DNA of 64,000 nucleotides, taken from positions 248,001 to 312,000 of the forward strand of contig NZ_VCIG01000038.1 in the NCBI RefSeq assembly GCF_006345815.1. The letters are read 5' to 3'. The stretch comes from Ochrobactrum sp. CGA5 (lineage in GTDB: Bacteria; Pseudomonadota; Alphaproteobacteria; Rhizobiales; Rhizobiaceae). Positions 26,554 to 35,080 of this stretch are shown here, in pieces. The position numbers and the translations under genes are program-made. The notes beneath the pieces are model-generated. The model made no database searches. It saw only the letters and a program-made list of their open reading frames with translations, and was not told where the DNA came from. Position 1 is the first letter of the stretch; each line of letters begins with the position of its first letter.

Positions 26554-26569
26554 TTTGTTGTATCTCAAA
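26554..26569. promoter_or_regulatory. Possible FNR/NnrR-type site upstream of the DUF2249 operon
   Basis: TTTGTTGTATCTCAAA fits TTTG-N8-CAAA. The inner positions are less symmetric than in the nor boxes, so support is positional. The gap 26466-26766 otherwise holds the large palindrome at 26660. Confidence 0.4.
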
Positions 26570-26659
26570 GAAGATCGGAATTTCTGTCAGATATCCTGTT
26601 GAGAGCATAATCCGACTTGAGCGGAACGAGGATGACCAAGACTGTGCTTGAAATTGAAT

Positions 26660-26704
26660 TAGGTAGGGTCTCGATCTGATCCAATCAGATCGAGACCCTA
26701 CCTA
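26660..26704. repeat. Perfect 21-bp inverted repeat with 3-base centre
   Basis: Arms 26660-26680 and 26684-26704 are exact reverse complements around CCA. The left arm starts TAGGTAGGG and ends CGATCTGAT. The inner CGATCTGAT/ATCAGATCG matches the first palindrome after dnaE (57642-57662). It stands alone between the DUF2249 operon and the SRPBCC gene, with no U-tract. Confidence 0.85.
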
Positions 26705-26766
26705 TGTGCGTTTCGACGCGTGGGATCTCGAATACCCACTCCTTGCACGTTACTGCCTGAACAGTA

Positions 26767-27210
26767 TTATTGGTTGATTTCCGGCTCAACGAGCTTCTTC
26801 AATTTCTCCAGGCTTTCCTGCCAGCCGAGATAGCAGGCCTCAGCGGGAATAATGTCGGGGACGCCTTGCTGTTCGATGTTGATTTCCGTTCCGACTGAAA
26901 CGGCTTTCAGCGTTATCGTGGCTTTCATTTCGCCCGGCAGGTTCGGATCGTCGAAACTGTCCGTATAAACCAGCCGTTCTCCCGGAACGAGTTCGACATA
27001 TGTGCCGCCGAAAGAGTGGCTGTGGCCGGTCGTGAAATTCCGGAACGACATTTTGTGTTTGCCGCCGACCTTTGCGTCCAGCTCGTGGACAGTGCAGGTG
27101 AACCCATATGGCGGTAGCCAGCTTGCCACGGCGTCCGGCTCGATGAATGCGCGATAAACCTTCTCCGGCTTGGCGGCGAAGACGCGGTGCAGGCGAATGG
27201 TGTTGGGCAT
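26767..27210 (-). CDS. SRPBCC/AHSA1-type protein
   Basis: Protein of 147 residues of the START-like fold: RVFAAKPEKVYRAFIEPDAV at the N-terminus, WLPPYGFTCTVHELDAKVGG, then RLVYTDSFDDPNLPGEMKAT and the final helix GWQESLEKLKKLVEPE. Such proteins bind small hydrophobic molecules or act as chaperone co-factors; function here is unknown. It lies 27 bases after the stop of the TetR gene on the same strand, so the two form an operon under the TetR operator. Confidence 0.85.
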   Translation of the reverse strand: MPNTIRLHRVFAAKPEKVYRAFIEPDAVASWLPPYGFTCTVHELDAKVGGKHKMSFRNFTTGHSHSFGGTYVELVPGERLVYTDSFDDPNLPGEMKATITLKAVSVGTEINIEQQGVPDIIPAEACYLGWQESLEKLKKLVEPEINQ

Positions 27211-27237
27211 GGTTTCCTCCCTTTGTTGATTCTCAGT

Positions 27238-27855
27238 TCAGTGGGTGTTGGCAGACGGTTTGAAGAGCAGGCTGATATATCGCTTGAGATGGTCGATGCT
27301 TTCGATCGCGTGCAGCGGGTCGCCACTGGCCTTGGCGATGATAAAGGCACCCTGAATCACCGCCTGCGTATGAAGCGCGAGGCTTTCAGCGGTGAAATCT
27401 CCTGGAACGGCATAACGCTCCATGGCAGCCGCAATATCGGGGACAAGCGTGTCCGCATGGCTCGAAATGCTGTTCCAGCAGGCATCCCGGATTACGGAAT
27501 TGGTCTCATAAACTTCTTGCGTCATGGTACCAACGAGACAGGTGAAGTTTGGCAGCTCGCCTTGAATCAGTTGCTTGCGAAACTCGACATAGGCTAGCAC
27601 GCGCTCCAGCGGGTCTTCGGGAGCATGATAGTCAGCATCCGCAAAGAGCGCGCCGGTCATTTCCGACCAGTAGTTGGCTGCGGCGACGGCCAGATCTTCC
27701 TTGCTCGAAAAATGATGAAAGAAAGCGCCCTTCGACAGTGAGGCCTTCGTACAGATGTCATCCACCGTGGTTGCAGCGTAGCCTTTGGTGCGAATAACGC
27801 TCAACGCTGCATCAAGCAGGTTGGAACGGGTCTGCGGGTTCTGTTTGCGTGCCAT
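27238..27855 (-). CDS. TetR family transcriptional regulator
   Basis: Protein of 205 residues. The N-terminal helix-turn-helix is classic: LLDAALSVIRTKGYAATTVD then DICTKASLSKGAFFHHFSSK. The start at 27855 (MARKQN) is chosen because AGGAG lies 7 bases before it and a perfect palindrome sits just upstream; a longer frame would run through that palindrome. It probably represses itself and the SRPBCC gene and is released by an unknown small ligand. Confidence 0.9.
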   Translation of the reverse strand: MARKQNPQTRSNLLDAALSVIRTKGYAATTVDDICTKASLSKGAFFHHFSSKEDLAVAAANYWSEMTGALFADADYHAPEDPLERVLAYVEFRKQLIQGELPNFTCLVGTMTQEVYETNSVIRDACWNSISSHADTLVPDIAAAMERYAVPGDFTAESLALHTQAVIQGAFIIAKASGDPLHAIESIDHLKRYISLLFKPSANTH

Positions 27856-27875
27856 GATCTTGCTCCTGATTAAAC

Positions 27876-27895
27876 AATACCAACCGGTTGGTATT
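27876..27895. promoter_or_regulatory. TetR operator palindrome
   Basis: AATACCAACCGGTTGGTATT is a perfect 20-bp palindrome 20 bases upstream of the TetR start. Sites built on ACCAACCGGTTGGT are common for this regulator family. The rest of 27896-28093 holds no gene. Confidence 0.8.
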
Positions 27896-28093
27896 AAATC
27901 AAGCAAGTAATCGGAGTTTGCTCGTTGCCGTAAGGCGGGGCTTTTGGAAGGCGCGATGTGGATGATTCTGAAAGCCGCAGCGATATCGAGGGGTTGGCCG
28001 GGTTTGTGGATAAGTTTGATTTCAATGAAAAAGCCCGGAAATCAGGCGTTCGACAGCAAAATCGAAAATTCTTATTCTTTCTTCATGACCCTT

Positions 28094-28315
28094 GCTTGAC
28101 ACTTGTTCTAGAACCCCTTAAACGACCGCTCACACCGGACGGAAACGCTGGTGCGACGCAGCCGCAAGGTTGCCGAGAAATGCGCGGGTGTAGCTCAGTT
28201 GGTTAGAGTGCCGGCCTGTCACGCCGGAGGTCGCGGGTTCGAGCCCCGTCACTCGCGCCACTTTCCTCTCAACAAATCGATAGATTGAACGTTGACACGA
28301 AAGTGGCGCCCACCG
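28094..28315 (+). repeat. 222-bp direct repeat, copy 1 (contains tRNA-Asp)
   Basis: Read base by base, this segment is identical to 28417-28638. It begins GCTTGACACTTGTTCTAGAA and ends GTGGCGCCCACCG. It includes a TTGACA promoter element (28096-28101), the leader, the whole tRNA and 55 bases after it. Confidence 0.92.
28184..28260 (+). tRNA. tRNA-Asp (anticodon GTC), copy 1
   Basis: 77-base cloverleaf with acceptor GCGGGTG/CACTCGC, anticodon stem CCGGC/GCCGG with loop CTGTCAC (GTC, aspartate), T-arm GGTTCGA and encoded CCA. A TTGACA lies about 85 bases upstream inside the duplicated unit. Confidence 0.96.
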
Positions 28316-28416
28316 TCGTTTTCGCTTCTTCATCAAGTTGGAATTGCTGATCGTGAGCAGGCACTGAATGCCCTGTGAATGATTTTTGCAATATCGCATT
28401 TCTTCACGAAACACGC

Positions 28417-28638
28417 GCTTGACACTTGTTCTAGAACCCCTTAAACGACCGCTCACACCGGACGGAAACGCTGGTGCGACGCAGCCGCAAGGTTGCCGAG
28501 AAATGCGCGGGTGTAGCTCAGTTGGTTAGAGTGCCGGCCTGTCACGCCGGAGGTCGCGGGTTCGAGCCCCGTCACTCGCGCCACTTTCCTCTCAACAAAT
28601 CGATAGATTGAACGTTGACACGAAAGTGGCGCCCACCG
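28417..28638 (+). repeat. 222-bp direct repeat, copy 2 (contains tRNA-Asp)
   Basis: Identical to 28094-28315 with an offset of 323 bases. The 101 bases between the copies (28316-28416) are not repeated. Confidence 0.92.
28507..28583 (+). tRNA. tRNA-Asp (anticodon GTC), copy 2
   Basis: Sequence identical to copy 1, including CCA, with its own copy of the TTGACA promoter element. Both copies should be functional. Confidence 0.96.
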
Positions 28639-28720
28639 CCTGTGTTATGGTGCCGTCTTCTCTTCAAGAAATTTCATGAGAATTGCCGGGGCGCAGTCAC
28701 TTCGCCGAACCGCATGTTTG

Positions 28721-28816
28721 CTATTTGGAAAATTGTCTCCAGGACAGATATGCGACCGAAAGAATGATCGCTGCAATGACGAGAAGATCGCCGCTGGCGA
28801 GCAGATAATGGCTCAT
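28721..28816 (-). CDS. 31-residue single-span membrane peptide
   Basis: An ATG complementary to 28814-28816 opens a frame that starts MSHYLLASGDLLVIAAIILS and ends LSWRQFSK at a TAG. The ribosome-binding site AAGGAGGTGA, 4 bases upstream, is nearly a full complement of the 16S tail, which is strong evidence that it is translated. Residues 9-25 form one hydrophobic helix followed by a basic tail. I do not recognise it; size and shape recall small subunits such as KdpF or CydX, but neither kdp nor cyd genes are near. Confidence 0.65.
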   Translation of the reverse strand: MSHYLLASGDLLVIAAIILSVAYLSWRQFSK

Positions 28817-29087
28817 GCGTCACCTCCTTGCGATGCTTTGGCCGGCAATTTGTTTCATGATAACTGGGGCGAATCCGATCTGAAGGCATGGCTTCGCAAA
28901 GCTTTCAGCATTGACAACGTTTCCATTCCAACTTTACCCGCGAACGGGGACGGAATTTTCATCTGCGGACCTTTTGTCTTCTAGAGCGGTTTGCATGATG
29001 AAAACCCAGAGGCTGCGCCAATGCATTGCCACAGGGCGAATTTCCTGTTTTCAATCGCTTGGAATCGGATGACAGGGATGGATCGCT

Positions 29088-30278
29088 GTGACGATGACCA
29101 GGCACGCCTATCTTGCTCTGCTTGCAATGTTTTTGATTCTGGCCGGATGCGGCGCGCCCCGCGCTGTGTTGTGGCACGGACCGAATTCAAGCCCGCAATC
29201 GGTGGCGGCAGCTCAAGCCGCCATCGTCAAGCCTGCGAAACCGGCGGCGGTGGTCCCTATCTACGTTGCCACGAGCCGCCAGCGTTCGGATAATTTCTCG
29301 CAACCTTACAGTTCAAAGCGCTCGGACACGCTGAATTTTGCGCAGGTCGACGTTGGTATTCCTGCCGCTCATGTCAAAGGACAGGTTGAGTCAACCGGCT
29401 ATAAGCCTGATCCCACCAAGCATTTCGCGGCCACATCGTTCCAGCCTTACGACAATTCAGAACAGTTTCTCGCACAGCTAAATGCCGCCCTCGCGAAGCA
29501 GGGACCGAAAGATAAGGAAATCCTGATCTTCGTGCATGGCTACAACAATAATTTTGCCGACAGTACGTTTCGTACTGCACAATTTGTCCATGACTACAAA
29601 ATGAAGTCGGTGGCGGTTGAATATGCATGGCCATCGGGTGGCGATCTGGGGCTTTATGTCTATGATCGTGATAGCGCGGATTTCGCGCGCGACGGTCTGG
29701 CGCGATTGCTGCGGCTCGTCGCCCGCAGCAAGGCGGAGCGCATCGTTCTCGTCGGGCATTCCATGGGTAGCTTCGTCACCATGGAAGCTTTAAGAACACT
29801 ATCCCTGCGTGGCGAAAAGAATGTGCTGCGCCGCATCAGTGCACTGTTGCTGGCCGCGCCCGACATCGATCTGGACGTGTTTGAAAAGCAGGTCAAGGAT
29901 ATTGATCCCATGCCGCATCCGACGGCGGTGATGACGTCGCGCAGCGACCGCGCGCTTGGGGTCTCCTCCTTCATCACCGGCGGCCATGCACGGGTAGGGG
30001 ACGGCACCAGTATTCCCACGCTTCAGAGATACGGAATCGCTGTGATAGACGCGACAGATGTGGATGGTGGCGCACATAATGTCTTTGCGTCTTCGCCATC
30101 GCTGATGGCTTTGGTCAATGACGGTACTCTATCGCTGGGTGCTTTGAACGGACGGGAGAACCAGCCGACGGGACAGGCGGTGCTGGCAGACGGCGCTTCC
30201 GCAATCAAGGGCGCCGCTTCGCTTGTGCTTTATCTGCCGGGCAGGTTGGTTGGGGCAGGTGCTTCGGCTGCTCCATGA
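29088..30278 (+). CDS. Lipoprotein of the alpha/beta hydrolase (DUF900) family
   Basis: Protein of about 396 residues. A lipoprotein signal ends in the lipobox LILAGC (Cys20 or so), so it is likely anchored to a membrane. The hydrolase domain has the DUF900 hallmarks PIYVATSRQRSDNF, KEILIFVHGYNNNFADSTFR and the nucleophile elbow LVGHSMGSF with Ser as catalytic residue, and a late aspartate/histidine region DVDGGAHNVFA. Substrate unknown. GTG at 29088 or ATG at 29094 may be the start. Probably a single-gene unit. Confidence 0.85.
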   Translation: MTMTRHAYLALLAMFLILAGCGAPRAVLWHGPNSSPQSVAAAQAAIVKPAKPAAVVPIYVATSRQRSDNFSQPYSSKRSDTLNFAQVDVGIPAAHVKGQVESTGYKPDPTKHFAATSFQPYDNSEQFLAQLNAALAKQGPKDKEILIFVHGYNNNFADSTFRTAQFVHDYKMKSVAVEYAWPSGGDLGLYVYDRDSADFARDGLARLLRLVARSKAERIVLVGHSMGSFVTMEALRTLSLRGEKNVLRRISALLLAAPDIDLDVFEKQVKDIDPMPHPTAVMTSRSDRALGVSSFITGGHARVGDGTSIPTLQRYGIAVIDATDVDGGAHNVFASSPSLMALVNDGTLSLGALNGRENQPTGQAVLADGASAIKGAASLVLYLPGRLVGAGASAAP

Positions 30279-30329
30279 GTTCATTTTAAAGCGAGTGCTG
30301 AAACCCCCAACTTTCATTACCGGCTTGCA

Positions 30330-30355
30330 GGCAATTGATTCTCCCGGCAATTGCC
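30330..30355 (+). terminator. Hairpin after the lipoprotein gene
   Basis: GGCAATTG and CAATTGCC form a perfect 8-bp stem with a 10-base loop, 51 bases past the stop. No U-tract follows. Function as terminator is likely but unproven. Confidence 0.4.
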
Positions 30356-30677
30356 AAGCTGATGAGTCCATGCGACTTTTCCTCACGAAATTATGATCTT
30401 TTCATGTTATACGGGTTTTCAGGGGGTAAGCGGGCTTGATGCCATGGCTTGTTAAGCATCTTGGCTCGTCTTTGCCCAATAGATCGTGCCGGAGGGGTTG
30501 CGCTTGCGCACGCGCTGCGATAACCGTCCCGGCGAAAAGCGCTTAGTTCGCACGGCATGCCTTTTGAAGCTGCTTGGGGCGACGGGGTTGCAACAGATGC
30601 AATGTGTCGCATGGTCGTCAGCTCCAAAAAGCTTATGACAGGCGGCGCAGCCTCGTATTCAAGCCGGATAAAGGACC
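30356..30677 (+). promoter_or_regulatory. nuo operon upstream region
   Basis: These 322 bases hold no gene I can support. The nuo promoter must lie here because the upstream gene ends in a hairpin. I see no clear TTGACA/TATAAT pair. A GGATAAAGGA site precedes nuoA. Confidence 0.45.
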
Positions 30678-31043
30678 ATGAACGAGCTTTTAAGTTCCTA
30701 CCTGCCGATCGTCATTTTTCTCGGCATTGCGATGGTAATTGGTGTAGCCCTTCTGGTTGCGCCGTTTCTTGTCGCCTATAGACAGCCTGACCCCGAAAAG
30801 CTTTCTGCTTACGAGTGCGGCTTCAATGCCTTTGATGATGCCCGTATGAAGTTCGACATCCGCTTCTATCTGGTGTCGATTCTCTTCATCATCTTCGATC
30901 TGGAAGTCGCCTTCCTTTTCCCATGGGCTGTGTCCTTTGGTGAAATCGGCTGGTTCGGCTTTGCGTCGATGATGGTGTTCCTTGGGGTTCTGACCATCGG
31001 CTTCATTTATGAATGGAAGAAGGGAGCGCTGGAATGGGATTGA
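30678..31043 (+). CDS. nuoA: NADH:quinone oxidoreductase subunit A
   Basis: Protein of 121 residues with three spans. The conserved loop [20 protein letters not shown] and [20 protein letters not shown] identify NuoA, a membrane-arm subunit at the junction with the peripheral arm near the quinone site. AAGGA precedes the start. It is the first of fourteen nuo genes and overlaps nuoB by 10 bp. Confidence 0.97.
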   Translation: MNELLSSYLPIVIFLGIAMVIGVALLVAPFLVAYRQPDPEKLSAYECGFNAFDDARMKFDIRFYLVSILFIIFDLEVAFLFPWAVSFGEIGWFGFASMMVFLGVLTIGFIYEWKKGALEWD

Positions 31044-31615
31044 CCTCAGCCAACACGACGCTCGTGGCTCCGCAGCCGAAGGGCATTCTTGACCCGCGCA
31101 CGGGCAAGCCTGTCGGTTCCGACGATGCATTCTTCAACGATCTGAACAGCGAGCTTTCCGATAAAGGTTTCATCGTCACGTCCGCTGACGCTCTGATCAC
31201 CTGGGCGCGTACGGGTTCGCTGATGTGGATGACCTTCGGTCTGGCATGTTGCGCCGTGGAGATGATGCATATCTCCATGCCGCGTTACGACGCCGAACGT
31301 TTCGGCATCGCGCCGCGCGCATCGCCGCGTCAGTCCGACGTTATGATCGTCGCCGGTACGCTGACCAACAAGATGGCGCCCGCTCTGCGCAAGGTCTACG
31401 ACCAGATGCCTGAGCCGCGTTACGTTATTTCGATGGGTTCCTGTGCCAACGGCGGCGGCTACTACCACTATTCCTATTCGGTGGTGCGCGGCTGCGATCG
31501 CGTGGTTCCGGTCGATATTTACGTTCCGGGCTGCCCTCCGACTGCTGAAGCGCTGCTCTACGGCATTCTTCTCCTGCAGAAGAAGATTCGCCGCACCGGC
31601 ACCATTGAACGCTAA
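31034..31615 (+). CDS. nuoB: NADH:quinone oxidoreductase subunit B
   Basis: Protein of 193 residues that binds the last iron-sulfur cluster N2. Ligands are in [14 protein letters not shown] (tandem Cys), [15 protein letters not shown] and [15 protein letters not shown]. The start at 31034 (MGLTSANTT) lies inside the end of nuoA, with GGGAGCG just before it. Normal length for alphaproteobacteria. Confidence 0.97.
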   Translation: MGLTSANTTLVAPQPKGILDPRTGKPVGSDDAFFNDLNSELSDKGFIVTSADALITWARTGSLMWMTFGLACCAVEMMHISMPRYDAERFGIAPRASPRQSDVMIVAGTLTNKMAPALRKVYDQMPEPRYVISMGSCANGGGYYHYSYSVVRGCDRVVPVDIYVPGCPPTAEALLYGILLLQKKIRRTGTIER

Positions 31616-31639
31616 GGCCGAAGACAAGGACATTTGATT

Positions 31640-32248
31640 ATGAGCGAAGAAGCTCTCGGTGAACTTTCCGGCTACATCAAGGAACGTCTCGGCGACGCGA
31701 TCGAAGAGGCGAAGCTTGCCTATGGCGAGTTGACGCTGTCGGTTCCGGTAGCAAGCATCATCAACGTTCTGACTTTTCTGCGTGACGATGTGCAGTGCCA
31801 GTTTGTCAACCTGACGGATATTTCGGGTGTGGACTATCCGCAGCGCGCAAAGCGCTTTGATGTCGTTTACCAACTGATGTCTCCGCGTCAGAACCAGCGC
31901 ATCCGCGTCAAGGTTCAGGCCGATGAAGATACGCTGGTGCCTTCCGCAGTGCCTGTCTTTGTCGGCGCGGAATGGTTTGAGCGCGAAACCTACGACATGT
32001 ACGGCGTTCTGTTCTCCGGCCACCCGGATCTCCGCCGCATCCTGACGGACTACGGTTTTGAAGGCCATCCGCTGCGCAAGGACTTCCCGCTCACTGGCTT
32101 CGTTGAGGTTCGTTACAACGACGAGCTGAAGCGCGTCGTATACGAGCCTGTGCAGCTCCGCCAGGAATTCCGCAATTTCGATTTTCTCTCGCCATGGGAA
32201 GGGACAGATTATGTTCTGCCGGGCGACGAGAAAGCTAAGGCGAACTGA
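31640..32248 (+). CDS. nuoC: NADH:quinone oxidoreductase subunit C
   Basis: Protein of 202 residues, the 30-kDa peripheral subunit that contacts NuoD. The signature [20 protein letters not shown] and [15 protein letters not shown] are intact. The start at 31640 (MSEEALGE) follows AAGGA. Unlike E. coli, nuoC and nuoD are separate genes here. A GFA-fold gene starts 11 bases after its stop. Confidence 0.96.
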   Translation: MSEEALGELSGYIKERLGDAIEEAKLAYGELTLSVPVASIINVLTFLRDDVQCQFVNLTDISGVDYPQRAKRFDVVYQLMSPRQNQRIRVKVQADEDTLVPSAVPVFVGAEWFERETYDMYGVLFSGHPDLRRILTDYGFEGHPLRKDFPLTGFVEVRYNDELKRVVYEPVQLRQEFRNFDFLSPWEGTDYVLPGDEKAKAN

Positions 32249-32258
32249 GGGCATACTC

Positions 32259-32699
32259 ATGGGCGCAGGCGAAAGATTGAATGGTCAGTGTCTTTGCGGA
32301 GCGGTGAAATTCACCGCTGTTCCAGCAAAGATGGAAATGGATGTCTGTCATTGCAGCATGTGTCGGCGTTGGTCGGGTGGTGCTTTCATGGCCGTCAACT
32401 GCGGCACTTCAGTTGAAATCGAAGATGAAGCCGCCCTGTCCACCTTTTCGTCTTCGGAATGGGGTGAGCGTCGCTTCTGCTCGAAGTGCGGTTCGTCGCT
32501 GTTCTGGCGCGGTATCCATGATGGGATGACGGTCGTTTCGATGCAGGCTTTTGCCGAGCCGGAACGCTTCCATTTCGCCGAAGAAATCTTCATCGATAAC
32601 AAGCCTGCGAATTACGATTTTGCCAACGACACCCACCGGATGACCGGTGAGGAGTTCTTGGCGGCTCTTGCAGCCAAACAGGAAGCTGAACATGGCTGA
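32259..32699 (+). CDS. GFA (glutathione-dependent formaldehyde-activating enzyme-like) zinc protein inside the nuo operon
   Basis: Protein of 146 residues. Zinc cysteines are in [28 protein letters not shown] and [13 protein letters not shown], the GFA/CENP-V fold. The family takes its name from a protein that binds the S-hydroxymethyl adduct of glutathione, but most members have no known activity. It lies between nuoC and nuoD and its last 8 bases overlap the nuoD start, so it is translated as part of the complex I message. A link with complex I is not established. Confidence 0.9.
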   Translation: MGAGERLNGQCLCGAVKFTAVPAKMEMDVCHCSMCRRWSGGAFMAVNCGTSVEIEDEAALSTFSSSEWGERRFCSKCGSSLFWRGIHDGMTVVSMQAFAEPERFHFAEEIFIDNKPANYDFANDTHRMTGEEFLAALAAKQEAEHG

Positions 32700-33882
32700 G
32701 ACTCAGGTCCGCAATTTCAATATCAACTTCGGTCCGCAGCACCCTGCCGCGCACGGCGTGTTGCGTCTGGTGCTTGAACTCGACGGCGAAGTCGTCGAGC
32801 GCGTCGATCCGCATATCGGTCTGCTGCATCGCGGCACCGAAAAGCTGATGGAAGCCAAGACCTACCTTCAGGCTGTACCTTATCTCGACCGCCTCGATTA
32901 TGTTGCACCGATGAACCAGGAGCACGCCTACGCGCTTGCTGTTGAGCGCCTGCTTGGCATCGATGTGCCGAAGCGCGGTCAGGTTATCCGCGTTCTCTAT
33001 TCCGAAATCGGCCGTATCCTGAACCATCTTCTCAACGTGACGACGCAGGCCATGGACGTTGGCGCACTGACGCCGCCGCTCTGGGGCTTTGAAGAGCGCG
33101 AAAAGCTGATGGTGTTCTACGAACGCGCTTGTGGCGCACGTATGCACGCAGCCTATTTCCGTCCGGGCGGCGTCCATCAGGACCTGCCGGATCAGCTCGT
33201 TGAAGACATCGGCAAATGGATCGATCCGTTCTTCAAGACGCTCAACAATCTTGATGACCTCATCACGCCGAACCGTATTTTCAAGCAGCGTAACGTCGAT
33301 ATCGGCGTCGTGAAGCTGGAAGATGCATGGGCATGGGGCTTCTCGGGCGTCATGGTTCGTGGTTCGGGCGCTGCATGGGATCTGCGCAAGTCGCAGCCTT
33401 ATGAGTGTTACAACGAGATGGAATTCGATATTCCGATCGGCAAGAACGGCGATTGCTATGATCGCTACCTGATCCGCATGGAAGAAATGCGCCAGTCGGC
33501 GCGTATCATGCGCCAGTGTGTCGATCTTCTGCTCGGCAAGGAGCGCGTCGGTCCGGTTTCCAATGCCGACAACAAGATCGTGCCGCCGAAGCGCGGCGAG
33601 ATGAAGCGCTCGATGGAAGCGCTCATCCACCACTTCAAGCTTTATACGGAAGGCTATCACGTGCCTGCCGGTGAAGTTTACGCAGCAGTCGAAGCTCCGA
33701 AAGGTGAATTTGGCGTCTTCCTCGTGTCGGACGGCACCAATAAGCCTTATCGCTGCAAGCTGCGCGCTCCGGGCTTTGCCCATCTTCAGGCCATGGATTT
33801 CCTGTGCCGCGGCCATATGCTGGCTGACGTGTCGGCAATTCTTGGCTCGCTCGATATCGTGTTTGGTGAGGTTGACCGCTGA
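32692..33882 (+). CDS. nuoD: NADH:quinone oxidoreductase subunit D
   Basis: Protein of 396 residues, the 49-kDa subunit forming the quinone-binding cavity with Nuo[35 protein letters not shown] and the terminal [12 protein letters not shown] are diagnostic. The start at 32692 (MAETQVRN) overlaps the preceding GFA gene. The stop shares bases with the nuoE start. Confidence 0.97.
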   Translation: MAETQVRNFNINFGPQHPAAHGVLRLVLELDGEVVERVDPHIGLLHRGTEKLMEAKTYLQAVPYLDRLDYVAPMNQEHAYALAVERLLGIDVPKRGQVIRVLYSEIGRILNHLLNVTTQAMDVGALTPPLWGFEEREKLMVFYERACGARMHAAYFRPGGVHQDLPDQLVEDIGKWIDPFFKTLNNLDDLITPNRIFKQRNVDIGVVKLEDAWAWGFSGVMVRGSGAAWDLRKSQPYECYNEMEFDIPIGKNGDCYDRYLIRMEEMRQSARIMRQCVDLLLGKERVGPVSNADNKIVPPKRGEMKRSMEALIHHFKLYTEGYHVPAGEVYAAVEAPKGEFGVFLVSDGTNKPYRCKLRAPGFAHLQAMDFLCRGHMLADVSAILGSLDIVFGEVDR

Positions 33883-35039
33883 TGTCCGTTCGCCGTCTCG
33901 CAGATGATGCCGTCCAGCCAGCCGCTTTCGCGTTCAACGCGGAAAATCAGGACTGGGCGCACAAGACGATTGCAAAATTCCCTGATGGCCGTCAGCAGTC
34001 GGCTGTCATTCCGTTGCTCATGCGTGCGCAGGAGCAGGATGGCTGGGTCACGAAGGCAGCTATCGAACATGTCGCAGGCATGCTTGATATGCCGTTGATC
34101 CGCGTTCTGGAAGTCGCGACTTTCTATACGCAGTTCCAGCTTAAGCCTGTGGGCACGCGCGCTCACATTCAGGTTTGCGGGACGACGCCATGCATGCTGC
34201 GTGGTTCGGAAGCGCTGATGGATGTCTGCCGTCACAAGATCAACCACGATCCGTTCGAGCTGAATGCCGAGGGAACGCTTTCGTGGGAAGAAGTTGAATG
34301 CCAAGGCGCCTGCGCTAATGCGCCGATGGTGATGATCTTCAAGGACGCCTATGAAGATCTGACGCCGGAACGTCTTGCCGAAATCATCGACGCTTTTGAA
34401 GCCGGCAAGGGCGACACCGTCAAGCCGGGTCCGCAGATCGACCGCGTGACGTCTGAGCCGCTCGGCGGTCTGACAGCCCTGACCGAAGATCTAGACTACA
34501 AGAAGGTCGGTCTTGAAACCCGCAAGGCATCCGATGCCGCCGCAGCCAAGGCGAAGGCCGAAGCTGACGAGAAGGCAAAAGCGGAAGCCGCTGCAAAAGC
34601 TGCCGAGGAAGCGAAGAGCGTCGCTCCGTCCAATGCTGCAAAGCCCGTGACCAATGCACCGGAAACAGATCCAGCGCTCAAGACGCCGTCGGATGTAAAG
34701 GTGTCGAAGTCTGCCGAAAAGGCCGCTTCGGTTGATACCAAGCAGAATTTCAAGCTCGACGACAAGAACCGTCCGGTTGCCATGGAGCGTCCGGAGGCCG
34801 TCGATGACCTGAAGCTTATTTCGGGCGTTGGCCCGAAGATCGAGGAAACCCTGCATGAGCTGGGCATCTTCACCTTCAAGCAGGTCGCGTCCTGGAAAAA
34901 GGCCGAGCGCGAATGGGTCGACGGCTATCTCAGCTTCCACGGTCGTATCGAGCGTGAAGACTGGGTAAAGCAGGCTAAGGCTTTGGCCAAGGGCGGCGTC
35001 GAGGAATACATCAAGGTATTCGGAAAGAAGCCGGTATGA
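33882..35039 (+). CDS. nuoE: NADH:quinone oxidoreductase subunit E with C-terminal extension
   Basis: Protein of 385 residues; usual NuoE is about 160-220. Residues 1-170 or so are the thioredoxin-like 24-kDa subunit with the [2Fe-2S] ligands Cys99, Cys104, Cys140 and Cys144 (CGTTPC and CQGAC). Then comes a low-complexity Ala/Lys/Glu linker (about 205-300), followed at 308-385 by a helix-hairpin-helix-like domain DDLKLISGVGPKIEETLHEL. The same kind of module is found at the end of other rhizobial proteins. The extension is known in Rhizobiales; its role is not. Confidence 0.95.
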   Translation: MSVRRLADDAVQPAAFAFNAENQDWAHKTIAKFPDGRQQSAVIPLLMRAQEQDGWVTKAAIEHVAGMLDMPLIRVLEVATFYTQFQLKPVGTRAHIQVCGTTPCMLRGSEALMDVCRHKINHDPFELNAEGTLSWEEVECQGACANAPMVMIFKDAYEDLTPERLAEIIDAFEAGKGDTVKPGPQIDRVTSEPLGGLTALTEDLDYKKVGLETRKASDAAAAKAKAEADEKAKAEAAAKAAEEAKSVAPSNAAKPVTNAPETDPALKTPSDVKVSKSAEKAASVDTKQNFKLDDKNRPVAMERPEAVDDLKLISGVGPKIEETLHELGIFTFKQVASWKKAEREWVDGYLSFHGRIEREDWVKQAKALAKGGVEEYIKVFGKKPV

Positions 35040-35080
35040 TGACTTCGATATTGGCAAACACGAACGGAAACAGGTGAGAC

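Noticed and set aside
28130-28456. 108-residue frame across the first tRNA-Asp unit
   Set aside because: It covers a tRNA gene and its repeat; the product has no features of a protein family.
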